Numbered from the stretch's first letter, positions 52,377-63,277 are shown. The stretch: 64,000 bases of DNA from Paenibacillus sp. DMB5 (GCF_001517085.1 NZ_LRAC01000171.1:1-64000); one strand, 5' to 3'. A program made the numbers and translations. Notes: generated from the letters alone by a model not told the origin.

Positions 52377-52724
52377 ATGGGTTCAATCGGTGCGCAGTCG
52401 TATGCCAAGCTTTTAGAGAACGGTGTTCAGGCGATAGAAGAAGTGAACCGTCTGCGGGGCAGCGGTTACTCCAAGGATAACATTTATGTTATCAGTCATG
52501 ATCAGGACCGTGAGAACCGCATTGCTGATGCGGCGAACACAAATGAGGTCGGCTTAGGCGAAGAAGGATTGTTTGGCGCTATTGCCAATCTCTTCCGTTC
52601 GCGCGGGGATGCTTTGCGTTCCAAAATTACGTCCCTTGGCTTCAGTCCTGCTGAAGCTGGCTTCTATGAGAAAGAACTGGATGCGGGTAAAGTTCTGGTC
52701 ATTGCTAAGAAATATCCGCAATAA
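52377..52724 (+). CDS. General stress protein 17M/YflT-like
   Basis: 115 residues. One YflT/GsP17M domain: AIEEVNRLRGSGYSKDNIYV, an acidic middle and the C-terminal GKVLVIAKKY strand. B. subtilis YflT is a sigma-B dependent heat/general stress protein of unknown mechanism. AAGGAGCGTGATCTC precedes the ATG. The promoter candidate upstream and the sigB operon 0.2-9 kb downstream support stress control. Confidence 0.9.
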   Translation: MGSIGAQSYAKLLENGVQAIEEVNRLRGSGYSKDNIYVISHDQDRENRIADAANTNEVGLGEEGLFGAIANLFRSRGDALRSKITSLGFSPAEAGFYEKELDAGKVLVIAKKYPQ

Positions 52725-52763
52725 ACAGCTTTTTCCGGCGTACCGGAATTATAGCACAATAGC

Positions 52764-52805
52764 GTAACCTCCATTTCCACTATCAGTAGTGGAAATGGAG
52801 GTTAC
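52764..52805 (+). terminator. Long perfect hairpin terminator
   Basis: 19-base perfect stem GTAACCTCCATTTCCACTA around TCAG, followed by TTTGTTG. Confidence 0.88.
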
Positions 52806-52947
52806 TTTGTTGAATACGGAAACAATCCCATCCTTATTTGCCAAATTATTGAATTGTGGAAAGAGACAGTTTAATTATCGTATGATAAAAGGATGGAATA
52901 CAAGGGATGATTACGGAGCTAACATTAATCGTGCGAGGTGAAGATGC

Positions 52948-54117
52948 TTGAAAATATTAATTGTTGACGACAATCCGACCAACGTAATTATAATCCGTGA
53001 AATCCTGAAAAAGGAAGACTACCGGAATTTTATAACCGCATCATCTGCTAAGGAAATGCTGAAGATTCTGGGAATCGGACCAGGTAGTGATACCCAGCGG
53101 CCGCGCCCGTCCGATGTGGATCTGATTCTGCTGGATATGATGATGCCGGAGATGGACGGGATTGAGGCCTGCCGTGTAGTTCAGCAGTATGAACATCTGC
53201 GTGATATTCCGATTATCATGGTCACTGCCGTGGGCGATTCCAAGAAACTGGCCGAAGCCCTAGATGCAGGGGCAGGTGATTATGTTACGAAACCGATAAA
53301 TAAGGTTGAACTGATGGCCCGCATCCGCCTGGCGCTGCGCCTGAAGCGGGAGAAGGACTGGCATAAGGAGCGGGACCAGCGCATACAGGACGAGCTGAAG
53401 CTTGCCGCCTTGGTTCAGAATGCCGTACTTAGCCTGCCAATCAAGGAAGAGGACTTTGAAGTGCATGCCATTTATCAGCCCTCCTTTGAGCTGGCCGGCG
53501 ACCTGTATGCCTGGTTTCCGCTGGGGGACGGCAGATATGCCGTGATTTTGCTTGATATGATGGGCCACGGGATCTCCTCGTCGCTGTTCTGTATGTTCCT
53601 GGCATCCGTGCTGAAGGATACGGTGACTACCTATGTGGAACCGGAAAAGGTGATCCAGGAGCTGAACCGCCGTTTCAATCAGCTGTACATTGAGAAGCAG
53701 CTGGTCCAGTATTATTTTACGGCCATCTATCTGGTTATTGATACCCGGATGAAGCGGATCGACTACGTGAACGCCGGGCATCCGCCAGGACTCTTCTTTG
53801 AAGGAGGGGCCAAGGAGCCGGTTCTTCTCGAAAGCAACTGCCACCCGGTAGGCTTGTTCGACCGGATTGACATTCAGCCGCAGAGCCTCAGCTTTGAAGA
53901 AGAGGGGCACCTGGTGCTGTATACGGACGGGCTGCTCGAAATGGCCGAGGGTGATCAGGAGGAACAGCTGAAGTTTATGACCGGACATTTGAACGGCGGA
54001 CATGAATGGCGCGAGGAAGCGATGCGCGAAGCATTTTTCATAGACGAATCCGACCTGGAGCGCGATGACGATAAATGCCTGGTATGGATTACGCTGGGGA
54101 AAGGAACTGAACAGTAA
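52948..54117 (+). CDS. rsbY: Response regulator with PP2C phosphatase output (RsbY-like)
   Basis: 389 residues starting TTG 52948 after GAGGTGA. Receiver domain (1-135): IVDDNPTN, phospho-acceptor Asp63 in ILLDMMMPEMDG, Lys in YVTKPI. A linker helix (LKLAALVQNAVL) leads to a SpoIIE/PP2C domain with metal-binding FELAGDLYAWFPL, LLDMMGHGISSSL, VNAGHPPGLFF and YTDGLLEM. In B. cereus, RsbY is phosphorylated by RsbK and dephosphorylates RsbV, freeing sigma-B. Its stop overlaps the next start (TAATG), so it is coupled to the kinase. Role by gene order and domains. Confidence 0.88.
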   Translation: MKILIVDDNPTNVIIIREILKKEDYRNFITASSAKEMLKILGIGPGSDTQRPRPSDVDLILLDMMMPEMDGIEACRVVQQYEHLRDIPIIMVTAVGDSKKLAEALDAGAGDYVTKPINKVELMARIRLALRLKREKDWHKERDQRIQDELKLAALVQNAVLSLPIKEEDFEVHAIYQPSFELAGDLYAWFPLGDGRYAVILLDMMGHGISSSLFCMFLASVLKDTVTTYVEPEKVIQELNRRFNQLYIEKQLVQYYFTAIYLVIDTRMKRIDYVNAGHPPGLFFEGGAKEPVLLESNCHPVGLFDRIDIQPQSLSFEEEGHLVLYTDGLLEMAEGDQEEQLKFMTGHLNGGHEWREEAMREAFFIDESDLERDDDKCLVWITLGKGTEQ

Positions 54118-57100
54118 TGAAAATAAAAGCCAAGCTGCTGATCGGCTTCAGTGCGATGCTGGCCATAATGCTGGCGTTAACAATGATTGGCTACGATCGG
54201 CTTAATTATATGAGCAGTCAGCTGGACAGCTTTCAGGAAAGATATGACAAGGGGCGCGCTTCCTCCGGGCTGCGCGGCGAAGTTAATGATATGGCACGTA
54301 TCCTGACCACGGCGATGCTTAATGCAGATGTAGAAACCGTAGAGGTTCAGAAGACAGAGCTTGAAAATAAGACGGTTAAGGCAGAAGGATATTTGAAAGC
54401 CATCGAAGCCTCACTTATCAGTGCTGATGAGGTCCAGATGCTGAACCGGATTGAGAATGCGTATACTGCTTATATTAATTATCAGAACAAGGCCGTCGAG
54501 ATGCTCGAAGCCGGGTATTTCCAGAATGCCAACGCTTACCGGAACTCCGATGGACAGGATATCCAGAATGAAGTGCTGAACAGCCTGAATTCACTGTCAG
54601 ACTATAATGCCACCCGGATGACGCAAGAGAATGCTTCAGCCCAGGCTGCTTATGAGCGATCTATTCAGATGGTATCCTTAATCATGGCCGTCGGGCTCCT
54701 GCTGGGGGTGGGTGTTATTCTGTGGGTAATTCCGAGCATCTCGCGCGGCCTTAACGTTGTCTCTATGATGATTACCAGCTTTGGCAGCGGAAAGATGCGG
54801 GCAATCCGCAGGATAAAGGTTAAGTCAAAGGATGAGATTGGTGACGTAGCCCGGGTCTTCCAGCAGATGGCTGAGGACATTGAGCAGAAGCAGCAGCTTG
54901 AAAAGGCATATACCCAGGCGCAAAGCGATCAGGCCTGGCTGAGCGGTAATATCGCACGTGTGACGGAGCTGCTGCGCGGTGTCAGTTCACTGGATCAGGT
55001 ATCGCAGACCTTCATCAGCGAGTTCACTCCCGTGCTTGGTGCTCAATACGGGGCGCTTTATCTGAAAGACCTTCATAACCCTAACCGGCTTCTGGCAAGC
55101 GCCTTTTATGCAGGGGATGCCGAAGATGGCCTCAAGGAGTATTTTGACCTCGGCCAGGGCCTTGTCGGCCAGTGTGCATTAGATAAGACGCCGATCAGAC
55201 TTGAAAGAGCGCCTGATGATTATATTAACGTGTCCTCCGGATTCGGGGATGCACATCCGGACCATATCTTTATTTATCCTGTACTGTTTGAGGATGAGGT
55301 GCTCGGTGTACTGGAGTTTGCTTCCTTTACGCCAAGTACTGTATTGCAGAATGAACTGCTTCACCAGCTGGCTAATAATCTCGGCATTATTCTTAATAAT
55401 ATTAACCGCAGAATGACAGTTGAAGAGCTGCTGCGGGAGTCTCAGGCACTGACGGAGGAATTGCAATGCCAGTCGGAGGAGCTGCAGACCCAGCAGGAGG
55501 AGCTTCGCCGTTCCAATGAGAACCTGGAGGAGCAGACGGATGCGCTTAAACGCTCCGAGGAACTGCTGCAGCGGCAGCAGGGCGAGCTTGAGCATTTCAA
55601 TACAGAACTGGTTGCCAAAACCCGCGCCCTTCAGGAGCAGGTCCAGGAGGTCGAGGAGAAAAAGGACGAAATCGAACAGGCCCGCCTCCAGCTTGAGAAG
55701 CAGGCTATGCAGCTTGCCGTTACCGGGAAATACAAATCGGAGTTCCTGGCCAATATGTCGCATGAGCTCCGGACTCCGCTGAACAGCCTGCTTATCCTCT
55801 CCCAGCTGCTTACAGAGAATAAAGAAGGCAACCTCACGGAGAAACAGGTAGAGTTCGCCCATACGATCTATATGTCCGGTGCCGATCTGCTGAAGATGAT
55901 TGATGAAATTCTCGATCTGTCCAAGGTGGATGCCGGAAAGATGGAGCTGAGCTATGAGGATATTCCGCTTACTGAGCTCAAGACATTCGTAAAACAGAAC
56001 TTTGCCCCGCAGGCGGCCAAGAAGGGTCTGGCGCTGCGCTTGTCCTTTGAAGAGCCGCTGCCGGACAGCCTGTATACAGACAGCCACCGGCTCAAGCAGA
56101 TTCTGCGCAATCTGCTGTCAAATGCCTTCAAGTTCACAAGCGAAGGCTTTGTAGAATTCTCGGTAAGCCGTGCCGTACCGGGCGCTCTGCCCGCGTTCCT
56201 GCCGGAGGAGTTCGAATATGTAGCCATTGCAGTAAAGGACAGCGGCATCGGCATTCCGGCAGACAAGACGGAAATTGTATTCGAGGCGTTCCAGCAGGTG
56301 GACGGCACGACCAGCCGGAAATACGGCGGGACAGGCCTGGGCCTGTCGATCAGCCGTGAGCTGGCCCGTCTGATGGGCGGAGCCATCGGGCTGGAATCGC
56401 GGGAAGGACAAGGCAGCGTATTTACCCTCTATCTGCCTGTAAAAGGCCATTACAGCCTGCTTCCGGGTGCCGTGGAAGCGGCGGCGGCCCACGAAGCAGC
56501 TACCCTGGCTGAATATGTGGAGGAGCTGCTTCCGGCCGGACCAAGTGAGGCGGTCCCTGCACCGCTCAACCCGGTTGTTGTGGAAGATGACCGTGAGGGA
56601 CTCACGGCGGAAGATAAAGTCATTCTGATTGTTGAGGATGATGAGAGCTTCGCCAAGATTCTGCTCGGCATGGCCCGCGGCCGCGGCTTCAAAGGCCTGG
56701 TTGCCCTGCAGGGTGACACCGGCCTGCAGATGGCTAAGTCTTATCTGCCGGACGCTGTTATTCTCGATATCCAGCTGCCTGTTATTGACGGGTGGTCCAT
56801 CCTGAGAGAGCTTAAGAGTGCCTCGCAGACTCGCCACATTCCAGTGCATGTCATCTCTGTCAATGATGAGGTGAAGCAGGGGCTGATGATGGGGGCGATG
56901 GCCTATCTAAGAAAGCCTTCCTCCAGACAGGCGCTGGAGAGAGCCTTCTCGCAGATTGAGAATTATACATCGAGCACCCTGAAGCGTCTTCTGATCGTTG
57001 AGGATGATGAAATCCAGCGGCGCTCCATCATGGAGCTGATCGGCCATGACGATGTAGCCATTACAGCAGTGTCGACCGGACAGGAAGCGCTCAGCGAGCT

Positions 57101-57785
57101 GCGCAGGCAACGGTACGACTGTATGGTGCTTGACCTTATGCTGGGTGATATGACCGGCTTTGAGCTGCTGGATCAGATCCGTGATGATGAGGAGCTTAAT
57201 GATCTGCCGATCATTATTTATACAGGCAAGGATCTGGACAGCAAGGAAGAGACCCGCCTGCGTAAATATGCTGAATCCATTATCATCAAGGATGTCCGCT
57301 CGCCGGAGCGGCTGCTTGACGAAACAACACTGTTCCTGCACCGCGTGGAGGCCAATCTGCCGGAGGATAAGCGTAAAATTCTGCAGAAGCTGCACAATAA
57401 GGAGGAGCTCTTTGACGGCAAGAAGATACTGCTCGTTGATGACGACATCCGTAACGTCTTTGCCCTTTCCAGTGTCCTGGAAGGATATCATATGGAAGTG
57501 AAATTTGCCGAAAATGGCCGGGAGGCACTGGATATGCTTGTCGAGCATAATGATTTCGACCTGGTGCTGATGGATATGATGATGCCGGAAATGGACGGGT
57601 ATGAGGCAATGCGCCGGATCCGCGAGATGCCGCAATATCAGAAGCTGCCGATTATTGCGCTCACCGCCAAAGCAATGAAAGAGGACCGGGCCAAGTGTAT
57701 TGAAGCCGGAGCCTCTGATTATATGAAGAAACCGATCAGCACAGATCAGCTTCTCTCCCTAATGCGTGTATGGCTGTATTCGTAA
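54117..57785 (+). CDS. rsbK: Large membrane hybrid histidine kinase with three receivers (RsbK-like)
   Basis: 1222 residues. Two membrane helices (~7-27 and ~182-205) flank an extracytoplasmic helical sensor. HAMP (~205-260), GAF (~285-430) and a long coiled coil rich in Glu/Gln (~435-535) follow. HisKA has His549 in NMSHELRTPLNSL and HATPase has RNLLSNAFKF, DSGIGIPAD and GTGLGLSISRE. Three receivers: Asp884 (ILDIQLPVIDGW), Asp1006 (VLDLMLGDMTGF) and Asp1153 (LMDMMMPEMDGY). The middle receiver has KD in place of KP at its conserved Lys. Sits between RsbY- and RsbM-like genes, as in the B. cereus sigma-B input. The coiled coil may be where RsbM methylates (inference). Confidence 0.9.
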   Translation: MKIKAKLLIGFSAMLAIMLALTMIGYDRLNYMSSQLDSFQERYDKGRASSGLRGEVNDMARILTTAMLNADVETVEVQKTELENKTVKAEGYLKAIEASLISADEVQMLNRIENAYTAYINYQNKAVEMLEAGYFQNANAYRNSDGQDIQNEVLNSLNSLSDYNATRMTQENASAQAAYERSIQMVSLIMAVGLLLGVGVILWVIPSISRGLNVVSMMITSFGSGKMRAIRRIKVKSKDEIGDVARVFQQMAEDIEQKQQLEKAYTQAQSDQAWLSGNIARVTELLRGVSSLDQVSQTFISEFTPVLGAQYGALYLKDLHNPNRLLASAFYAGDAEDGLKEYFDLGQGLVGQCALDKTPIRLERAPDDYINVSSGFGDAHPDHIFIYPVLFEDEVLGVLEFASFTPSTVLQNELLHQLANNLGIILNNINRRMTVEELLRESQALTEELQCQSEELQTQQEELRRSNENLEEQTDALKRSEELLQRQQGELEHFNTELVAKTRALQEQVQEVEEKKDEIEQARLQLEKQAMQLAVTGKYKSEFLANMSHELRTPLNSLLILSQLLTENKEGNLTEKQVEFAHTIYMSGADLLKMIDEILDLSKVDAGKMELSYEDIPLTELKTFVKQNFAPQAAKKGLALRLSFEEPLPDSLYTDSHRLKQILRNLLSNAFKFTSEGFVEFSVSRAVPGALPAFLPEEFEYVAIAVKDSGIGIPADKTEIVFEAFQQVDGTTSRKYGGTGLGLSISRELARLMGGAIGLESREGQGSVFTLYLPVKGHYSLLPGAVEAAAAHEAATLAEYVEELLPAGPSEAVPAPLNPVVVEDDREGLTAEDKVILIVEDDESFAKILLGMARGRGFKGLVALQGDTGLQMAKSYLPDAVILDIQLPVIDGWSILRELKSASQTRHIPVHVISVNDEVKQGLMMGAMAYLRKPSSRQALERAFSQIENYTSSTLKRLLIVEDDEIQRRSIMELIGHDDVAITAVSTGQEALSELRRQRYDCMVLDLMLGDMTGFELLDQIRDDEELNDLPIIIYTGKDLDSKEETRLRKYAESIIIKDVRSPERLLDETTLFLHRVEANLPEDKRKILQKLHNKEELFDGKKILLVDDDIRNVFALSSVLEGYHMEVKFAENGREALDMLVEHNDFDLVLMDMMMPEMDGYEAMRRIREMPQYQKLPIIALTAKAMKEDRAKCIEAGASDYMKKPISTDQLLSLMRVWLYS

Positions 57786-57867
57786 GCCGGAAATTGGGGT
57801 AATAGCATTACAGAAGAATAAATAACAGTCCGGAAATACGGAAGTATGCAAGGGAGCAGAGATAACG

Positions 57868-58736
57868 ATGACAGCCATGGAACGGGGATATGATGAACAG
57901 GCCGATAATGCGGGAAGCAGACAGGAGCTGGAGCAGATCGAAATTGAGCTGCTGCTCAATGGAGTACACCGATTATACGGGTATGATTTCAGAAACTATG
58001 CGCTGCCTTCCCTGAAGCGGCGCATCTGGCATCATGTTCATGCCGAGAATGTACCTACCATATCTGCGCTGCAGGAGAAGGTCCTGCATGACCGTGCCTG
58101 CTTTGAACGTTTTGTATACAGCCTTTCTATCCCAGTGACGGAAATGTTCCGTGATCCGGGCCTTTTCTTAACCTTCCGCCAAAAGGTCATTCCGCTGCTG
58201 CGGACTTACCCGTACATCAGAATCTGGCATGCCGGGTGCTCAACAGGTGAGGAAGTGTATTCAATGGCGATCCTGCTGCATGAGGAGGGACTGTATGATA
58301 AGGCGCGTATCTATGCAACGGATATGAACGCCCGTTCTCTGCAGCAGGCCAAAGAAGGGGTATATGAAATCGGCAGAATGAAGCAGTACACCAAGAACTA
58401 CATGGAGGCGGGCGGTACACGCGCGTTTTCCGAATACTATACTGCGAAATATAACTCGGTGATCCTGCAGCCGTTTTTGCGCAAAACATCATTTTTGCCG
58501 AGCATAATCTGGCAACAGACACTTCCTTTAATGAGTTTAATGTCATTTTTTGCCGCAATGTGATGATCTATTTCAACGATGAGCTCCGTGATCACGTGCA
58601 TGGTTTATTTTATGAGAGCCTCAGCCGTTTCGGTGTGCTGGTGCTCGGATCCAAGGAATCAATTCATTTCACCAGGTTTAGCGATGGCTACGAGCCCCTG
58701 GATAGAGTGGAAAAAATATACCGTAAGAATCAATAG
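57868..58736 (+). pseudogene. rsbM: CheR-type protein methyltransferase (RsbM-like), interrupted by an apparent 1-base deletion
   Basis: Reads from ATG 57868 with the CheR N-terminal helical domain (YDFRNYALPSLKRRIWHH), then the SAM-binding core IRIWHAGCSTGEEVYSMAI and YATDMNARSLQQA. At about 58483 the frame departs (LRKTSFLPS) and stops at 58563. In the next frame the family sequence continues: FAEHNLATDTSFNEFNVIF, CRNVMIYF, and on to TAG 58734-58736. One more A in GCAAAAC would give LRKNIIFAEHN and a ~289-residue intact enzyme. In B. cereus, RsbM methylates RsbK to dampen the stress response. No chemoreceptor gene is nearby, which favours that role over chemotaxis. Confidence 0.85.
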
Positions 58737-58753
58737 CGGGATAGGAGGGGCCT

Positions 58754-60418
<1,665 letters not shown>

Positions 60419-60459
60419 TGGACATCCAGGAATTACCTCATGCAGATTGTCCGCTTTTT

Positions 60460-60485
60460 GTTTCAACACTATGCCTTTAGGGTTA
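60460..60485 (+). promoter_or_regulatory. Sigma-B type promoter candidate for rsbV-rsbW-sigB
   Basis: GTTTCA (60460-60465), 14-base spacer, GGGTTA (60480-60485), 36 bases before rsbV. An autoregulatory sigma-B promoter in front of rsbV is the known arrangement in Bacillus. Confidence 0.7.
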
Positions 60486-60521
60486 TTGGTAAAGAAAACA
60501 TTTAATCAGGAGAGATTGTCT

Positions 60522-60860
60522 ATGAATACACATAAAAGCGAAAAGTTCCATGCAAAAACCGAAACCGAAGGCAATGTATGTACGGTTTATCTGATTGGAG
60601 AACTCGATTTGTCAGTCGCTCCTGATTTCCGTCTGGTGATGGAGCCGCTTGTGGGAGATACGGGACTGGACCTTGTCATTAATTTGAAGGATCTGAAATA
60701 CATCGACAGCACAGGCATCGGTATTTTGCTCTCGATTCTCAAGGCAAGACACGGAATGGATGTTAAATTTACGGTCGAGGAAGTTCCGCCGCAGATTCAG
60801 AAGCTGTTTGATATGACTGGTATTTCCAAGTTTTTTGCCCCCCAAGAGAACTCCCACTAG
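60522..60860 (+). CDS. rsbV: Anti-sigma factor antagonist
   Basis: 112 residues from ATG 60522 after AGGAGAG; a longer in-frame ORF to 60369 overlaps the previous gene and has no site. One STAS domain: VYLIGELDLSVAP, and Ser63 in YIDSTGIGILLSIL as the phosphorylated residue. RsbW phosphorylates and inactivates it; PP2C phosphatases of RsbU/RsbP/RsbY type reactivate it so that it captures RsbW. The RsbY-like phosphatase encoded 7.5 kb upstream is the obvious activator. First gene of rsbV-rsbW-sigB. Confidence 0.94.
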   Translation: MNTHKSEKFHAKTETEGNVCTVYLIGELDLSVAPDFRLVMEPLVGDTGLDLVINLKDLKYIDSTGIGILLSILKARHGMDVKFTVEEVPPQIQKLFDMTGISKFFAPQENSH

Positions 60861-60878
60861 GAAAGGATCGAAATAAGG

Positions 60879-61331
60879 ATGAGTGATGACGTGCAAAAAG
60901 TAGTTCTTCAGTTACCCGCCAGCGCAGAATATGTCGATATTGTGAGACTGAATTTATATGGAATTGCCTCGAAAATGGGCTTTACTTATGAAGATATTGA
61001 AGATATGAAGGTAGCCGTTTCGGAAGCCTGTAATAACTCCGTATTGTATGCTTACGGACAGGAAGACGGGCTTGTGGATGTCATTTTTGAAGTAGGAGCA
61101 AGTACCTTATCCATCACGGTCAAAGATGAGGGGGAGAGCTTTGACGGAATGGATAGTCCTGAACCGCGCATGACGCTGCATGACAAAGAGCTGAATGACG
61201 TTGAGGTAGGAGGACTTGGATTTTATCTGATGCAGGCACTCATGGATGATGTTAGCGTAGTGAGTGAAGCAGGAAGAGGGACTGTCGTTACCCTGACCAA
61301 ACGGCTTAATTTTAGCGAGGAGAAAGTATGA
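60879..61331 (+). CDS. rsbW: Anti-sigma factor / serine kinase
   Basis: 150 residues of the GHKL ATPase family: N-box VAVSEACNNSVLYAY, G1 VKDEGESFDGM and G2 VGGLGFYLMQAL. It binds sigma-B and phosphorylates RsbV. Starts 18 bases after rsbV and overlaps sigB by four bases (ATGA), giving the usual coupled stoichiometry. Spacing of the GAAAGG site to the ATG is rather long. Confidence 0.95.
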   Translation: MSDDVQKVVLQLPASAEYVDIVRLNLYGIASKMGFTYEDIEDMKVAVSEACNNSVLYAYGQEDGLVDVIFEVGASTLSITVKDEGESFDGMDSPEPRMTLHDKELNDVEVGGLGFYLMQALMDDVSVVSEAGRGTVVTLTKRLNFSEEKV

Positions 61332-62098
61332 ACGACAAAGTGACTCCCCCAGAGTCCATGAATGATGCGGTAAGTCTGATCTGGGAATACCAGCAGACGA
61401 AAGACAACGAAATTGCCACCCTTCTGATCCGTAAATATGAACCCATGGTCAAGATGGCTGCCGGCAAAATTGCCCGGAACCGTCCGGACTTATACGAAGA
61501 TCTGTATCAGGTAGGACAGATGGCGCTGATTAGGCTGCTTCAGCAATATGACATCAGTCTGGGAATTCCTTTTGAGCCGTATGCAATGAAAAGCATGATC
61601 GGCCATATGAAGAATTTCCTGCGGGATAAGTCCTGGTACATACAGGTTCCTAGACGGATTAAAGAGAAGGGGGCTCTCGTCCAGCAGGCCATTGATGAGC
61701 TAACCATCAGGCTTGAGCGTTCACCCGCTGTAGAGGAAATTGCCCAATATCTTGATCTTACTGTAGAAGAAACAGTGGAAGTGCTGGCCGGAAGGGAATG
61801 CTACCACTATGTATCGCTTGATTCGCCGCTCTCGCAGGAGGAGACCGGGGCTACACTCGGCGAGCTGATCAGCTCTGATGCCAACGATTATGAAACCGTC
61901 GAGAAGCGTATGGATCTCCAGCAGGCGCTCGGCCAGCTCAAGGAACAGGAGCAGCAGGTACTGCTGCTGGCTTTCCAGGATGGTCAATCCCAGCGGGCCA
62001 TTGCCCAGAAGCTGGGCGTCTCTCAGATGAGTGTATCGCGCATCCAAAAGCGGGCCACAGAGAAGCTGAAACAAATCATGGCGAATTCTTCTTATTGA
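61328..62098 (+). CDS. sigB: RNA polymerase sigma factor SigB
   Basis: 256 residues of the sigma-70 group 3 (SigB/F/G) type. Region 2: RPDLYEDLYQVGQMALIRLL and EPYAMKSMIGHMKNFLRDKSW; region 3: VPRRIKEKGALVQQAIDEL; region 4 helix-turn-helix: QSQRAIAQKLGVSQMSVSRIQ. The rsbV-rsbW-sigB order and the promoter upstream fix the identity as the general stress sigma factor rather than a sporulation sigma. Three promoter candidates for it lie within 10 kb. Confidence 0.95.
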   Translation: MNDKVTPPESMNDAVSLIWEYQQTKDNEIATLLIRKYEPMVKMAAGKIARNRPDLYEDLYQVGQMALIRLLQQYDISLGIPFEPYAMKSMIGHMKNFLRDKSWYIQVPRRIKEKGALVQQAIDELTIRLERSPAVEEIAQYLDLTVEETVEVLAGRECYHYVSLDSPLSQEETGATLGELISSDANDYETVEKRMDLQQALGQLKEQEQQVLLLAFQDGQSQRAIAQKLGVSQMSVSRIQKRATEKLKQIMANSSY

Positions 62099-62128
62099 CC
62101 CCGCCGGTATTCATTATATTCAAAAATA

Positions 62129-62169
62129 GGACATGCCTGTTCTCTCGAACAAGGTATGTCCTTTTTTTT
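62129..62169 (+). terminator. Terminator of the sigB operon
   Basis: GGACATGCC...GGTATGTCC with inner TGTTC/GAACA, followed by eight T. Confidence 0.93.
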
Positions 62170-62254
62170 GTTTTAATCCTGTCATCATATACGCTTCCCT
62201 CGCCTGCTGCCCGTGTTATACACAGGCGGCAGGCGGGGGAAGCGGAGTTGGACA

Positions 62255-62587
62255 TCAGCTGTTTGCATCAATATAGGTTTTGATCTCCCCGAGATATTCA
62301 CCAATAACCGGAACATCAAGGAACAGGCTGAGAATGTAGCCGAGCAGACCGAGGATAACAAAGGTGCCCAATGAAAGTCCGAGCCCGCGGGATATGCCAG
62401 CCATCAGGTTGGTAATAATCCGTTTTTTGGGGTCTGTATAATTCTCAAGGATATCCTTGAATTCCGATTTCTCCAGTGAATCCGCTATTTTGTCCAGTCT
62501 GGCATTTAGGCGCTTGACCTCATGCCGCAGTTCAAAGGGGTGCTCGTCAACCTCGTACGTTTTGGTCTTGCTGCCCGTATCTCCCAT
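62255..62587 (-). CDS. DUF5665-like membrane protein
   Basis: 110 residues: soluble N-terminal coiled coil (RHEVKRLNARLDKIADSLEK), then DPKKRIITNLMAGISRGLG and one or two hydrophobic helices (LSLGTFVILGLLGYILSLFL). This matches a small conserved family (DUF5665) of unknown function in Bacillota. GGGGAGACCTT precedes the ATG on the minus strand. Confidence 0.8.
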   Translation of the reverse strand: MGDTGSKTKTYEVDEHPFELRHEVKRLNARLDKIADSLEKSEFKDILENYTDPKKRIITNLMAGISRGLGLSLGTFVILGLLGYILSLFLDVPVIGEYLGEIKTYIDANS

Positions 62588-62629
62588 AAGGTCTCCCCGC
62601 TTTCTTTAGCCATATAAGGCTTTAATACA

Positions 62630-62700
62630 GTGCAGCTTCTGTCTTGTTAGACGAAGCTGCACTCAGCATAGCAACAGCCAGCTGCAGGGAGCTGGCTGTT
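62630..62700 (-). terminator. Two hairpins downstream of the YtxH-like gene
   Basis: AACAGCCAGCT/AGCTGGCTGTT (62673-62700) and GTGCAGCTTC.../GAAGCTGCAC (62630-62662), between the YtxH-like and DUF5665 genes; T-runs are poor. Confidence 0.55.
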
Positions 62701-62734
62701 CTCCATTTTAGAATAAGCCCCAGGTCACAGCAAT

Positions 62735-63277
62735 TTAGAACGAGGACTTGTAAGAGGACTTAACCTCTTCCTTGGCATCTTTAGCCTCGGCGGCAACTTC
62801 ATCTTTAGCATCCTTGGCCTTATCGGCAACCTCTTTGGAAGAAGAGGCAGCCTCATCAGTAACGTCTTCGGACGCCTTTTTGACATCGGAAGCCACATTG
62901 CTGGACGCTTCGGAGACTGTATCGCCGATCTTTTTACCGGTCTCCTGCAGGGTAGCAGCGATCTGCTGCTTGCTGTCGCTCACTGTGGTGAAGATGTCAG
63001 AGGCTTTGGCAGATACTGTGCTGGCCAGGTCTGTTGCCTTTTCCCCGACAGTAGTGGCAATACTCTTGGTCTTGTCAGTTACGACACCAGCAACTTCCTT
63101 CGTCTTGTCTGTAGCCAGTGTAAGCTTGTCGGACAGGTCACTGCGCATTTCACGGCCTGGCTTAGGGGCAAACAGCAGTGCAGCCGCCGCGCCCAGCAAT
63201 CCTCCGATAAAAATACCTTTGAAAAATGTGTTCCCGCTCTCTACCGGATGTTCTGTTTCTGCTCTGTTCATCTTCAA
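62735..63277 (-). CDS. YtxH-like general stress protein with LEA-like repeats
   Basis: 180 residues. The N-terminal membrane helix GIFIGGLLGAAAALLFAPKPGRE is the YtxH signature (shown here in two parts: GIFIGGLLGAAAALL and FAPKPGREMR). The rest is Ala/Lys/Asp/Glu-rich with repeating KAKDAKDEVAAEAKDAKEEV-type helical units similar to LEA/desiccation proteins. YtxH proteins are sigma-B dependent in B. subtilis and partner YtxG (DUF948); a DUF948 gene is at 51.2 kb. AAGGAGTGATTGAAG precedes the ATG. No clear sigma-B promoter was found upstream. Confidence 0.85.
   Translation of the reverse strand: MKMNRAETEHPVESGNTFFKGIFIGGLLGAAAALLFAPKPGREMRSDLSDKLTLATDKTKEVAGVVTDKTKSIATTVGEKATDLASTVSAKASDIFTTVSDSKQQIAATLQETGKKIGDTVSEASSNVASDVKKASEDVTDEAASSSKEVADKAKDAKDEVAAEAKDAKEEVKSSYKSSF

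Noticed and set aside
52888..52915. Sigma-B promoter for rsbY (GTTTAA at about 52870)
   Set aside because: The -35 is perfect but the -10 at the right distance reads AAGGAT; too weak to call.
57868..58736. Chemotaxis role for the CheR-like gene
   Set aside because: No receptor, CheA, CheW or CheB gene nearby; the gene is embedded in a sigma-B input cluster, where an RsbM role fits better.
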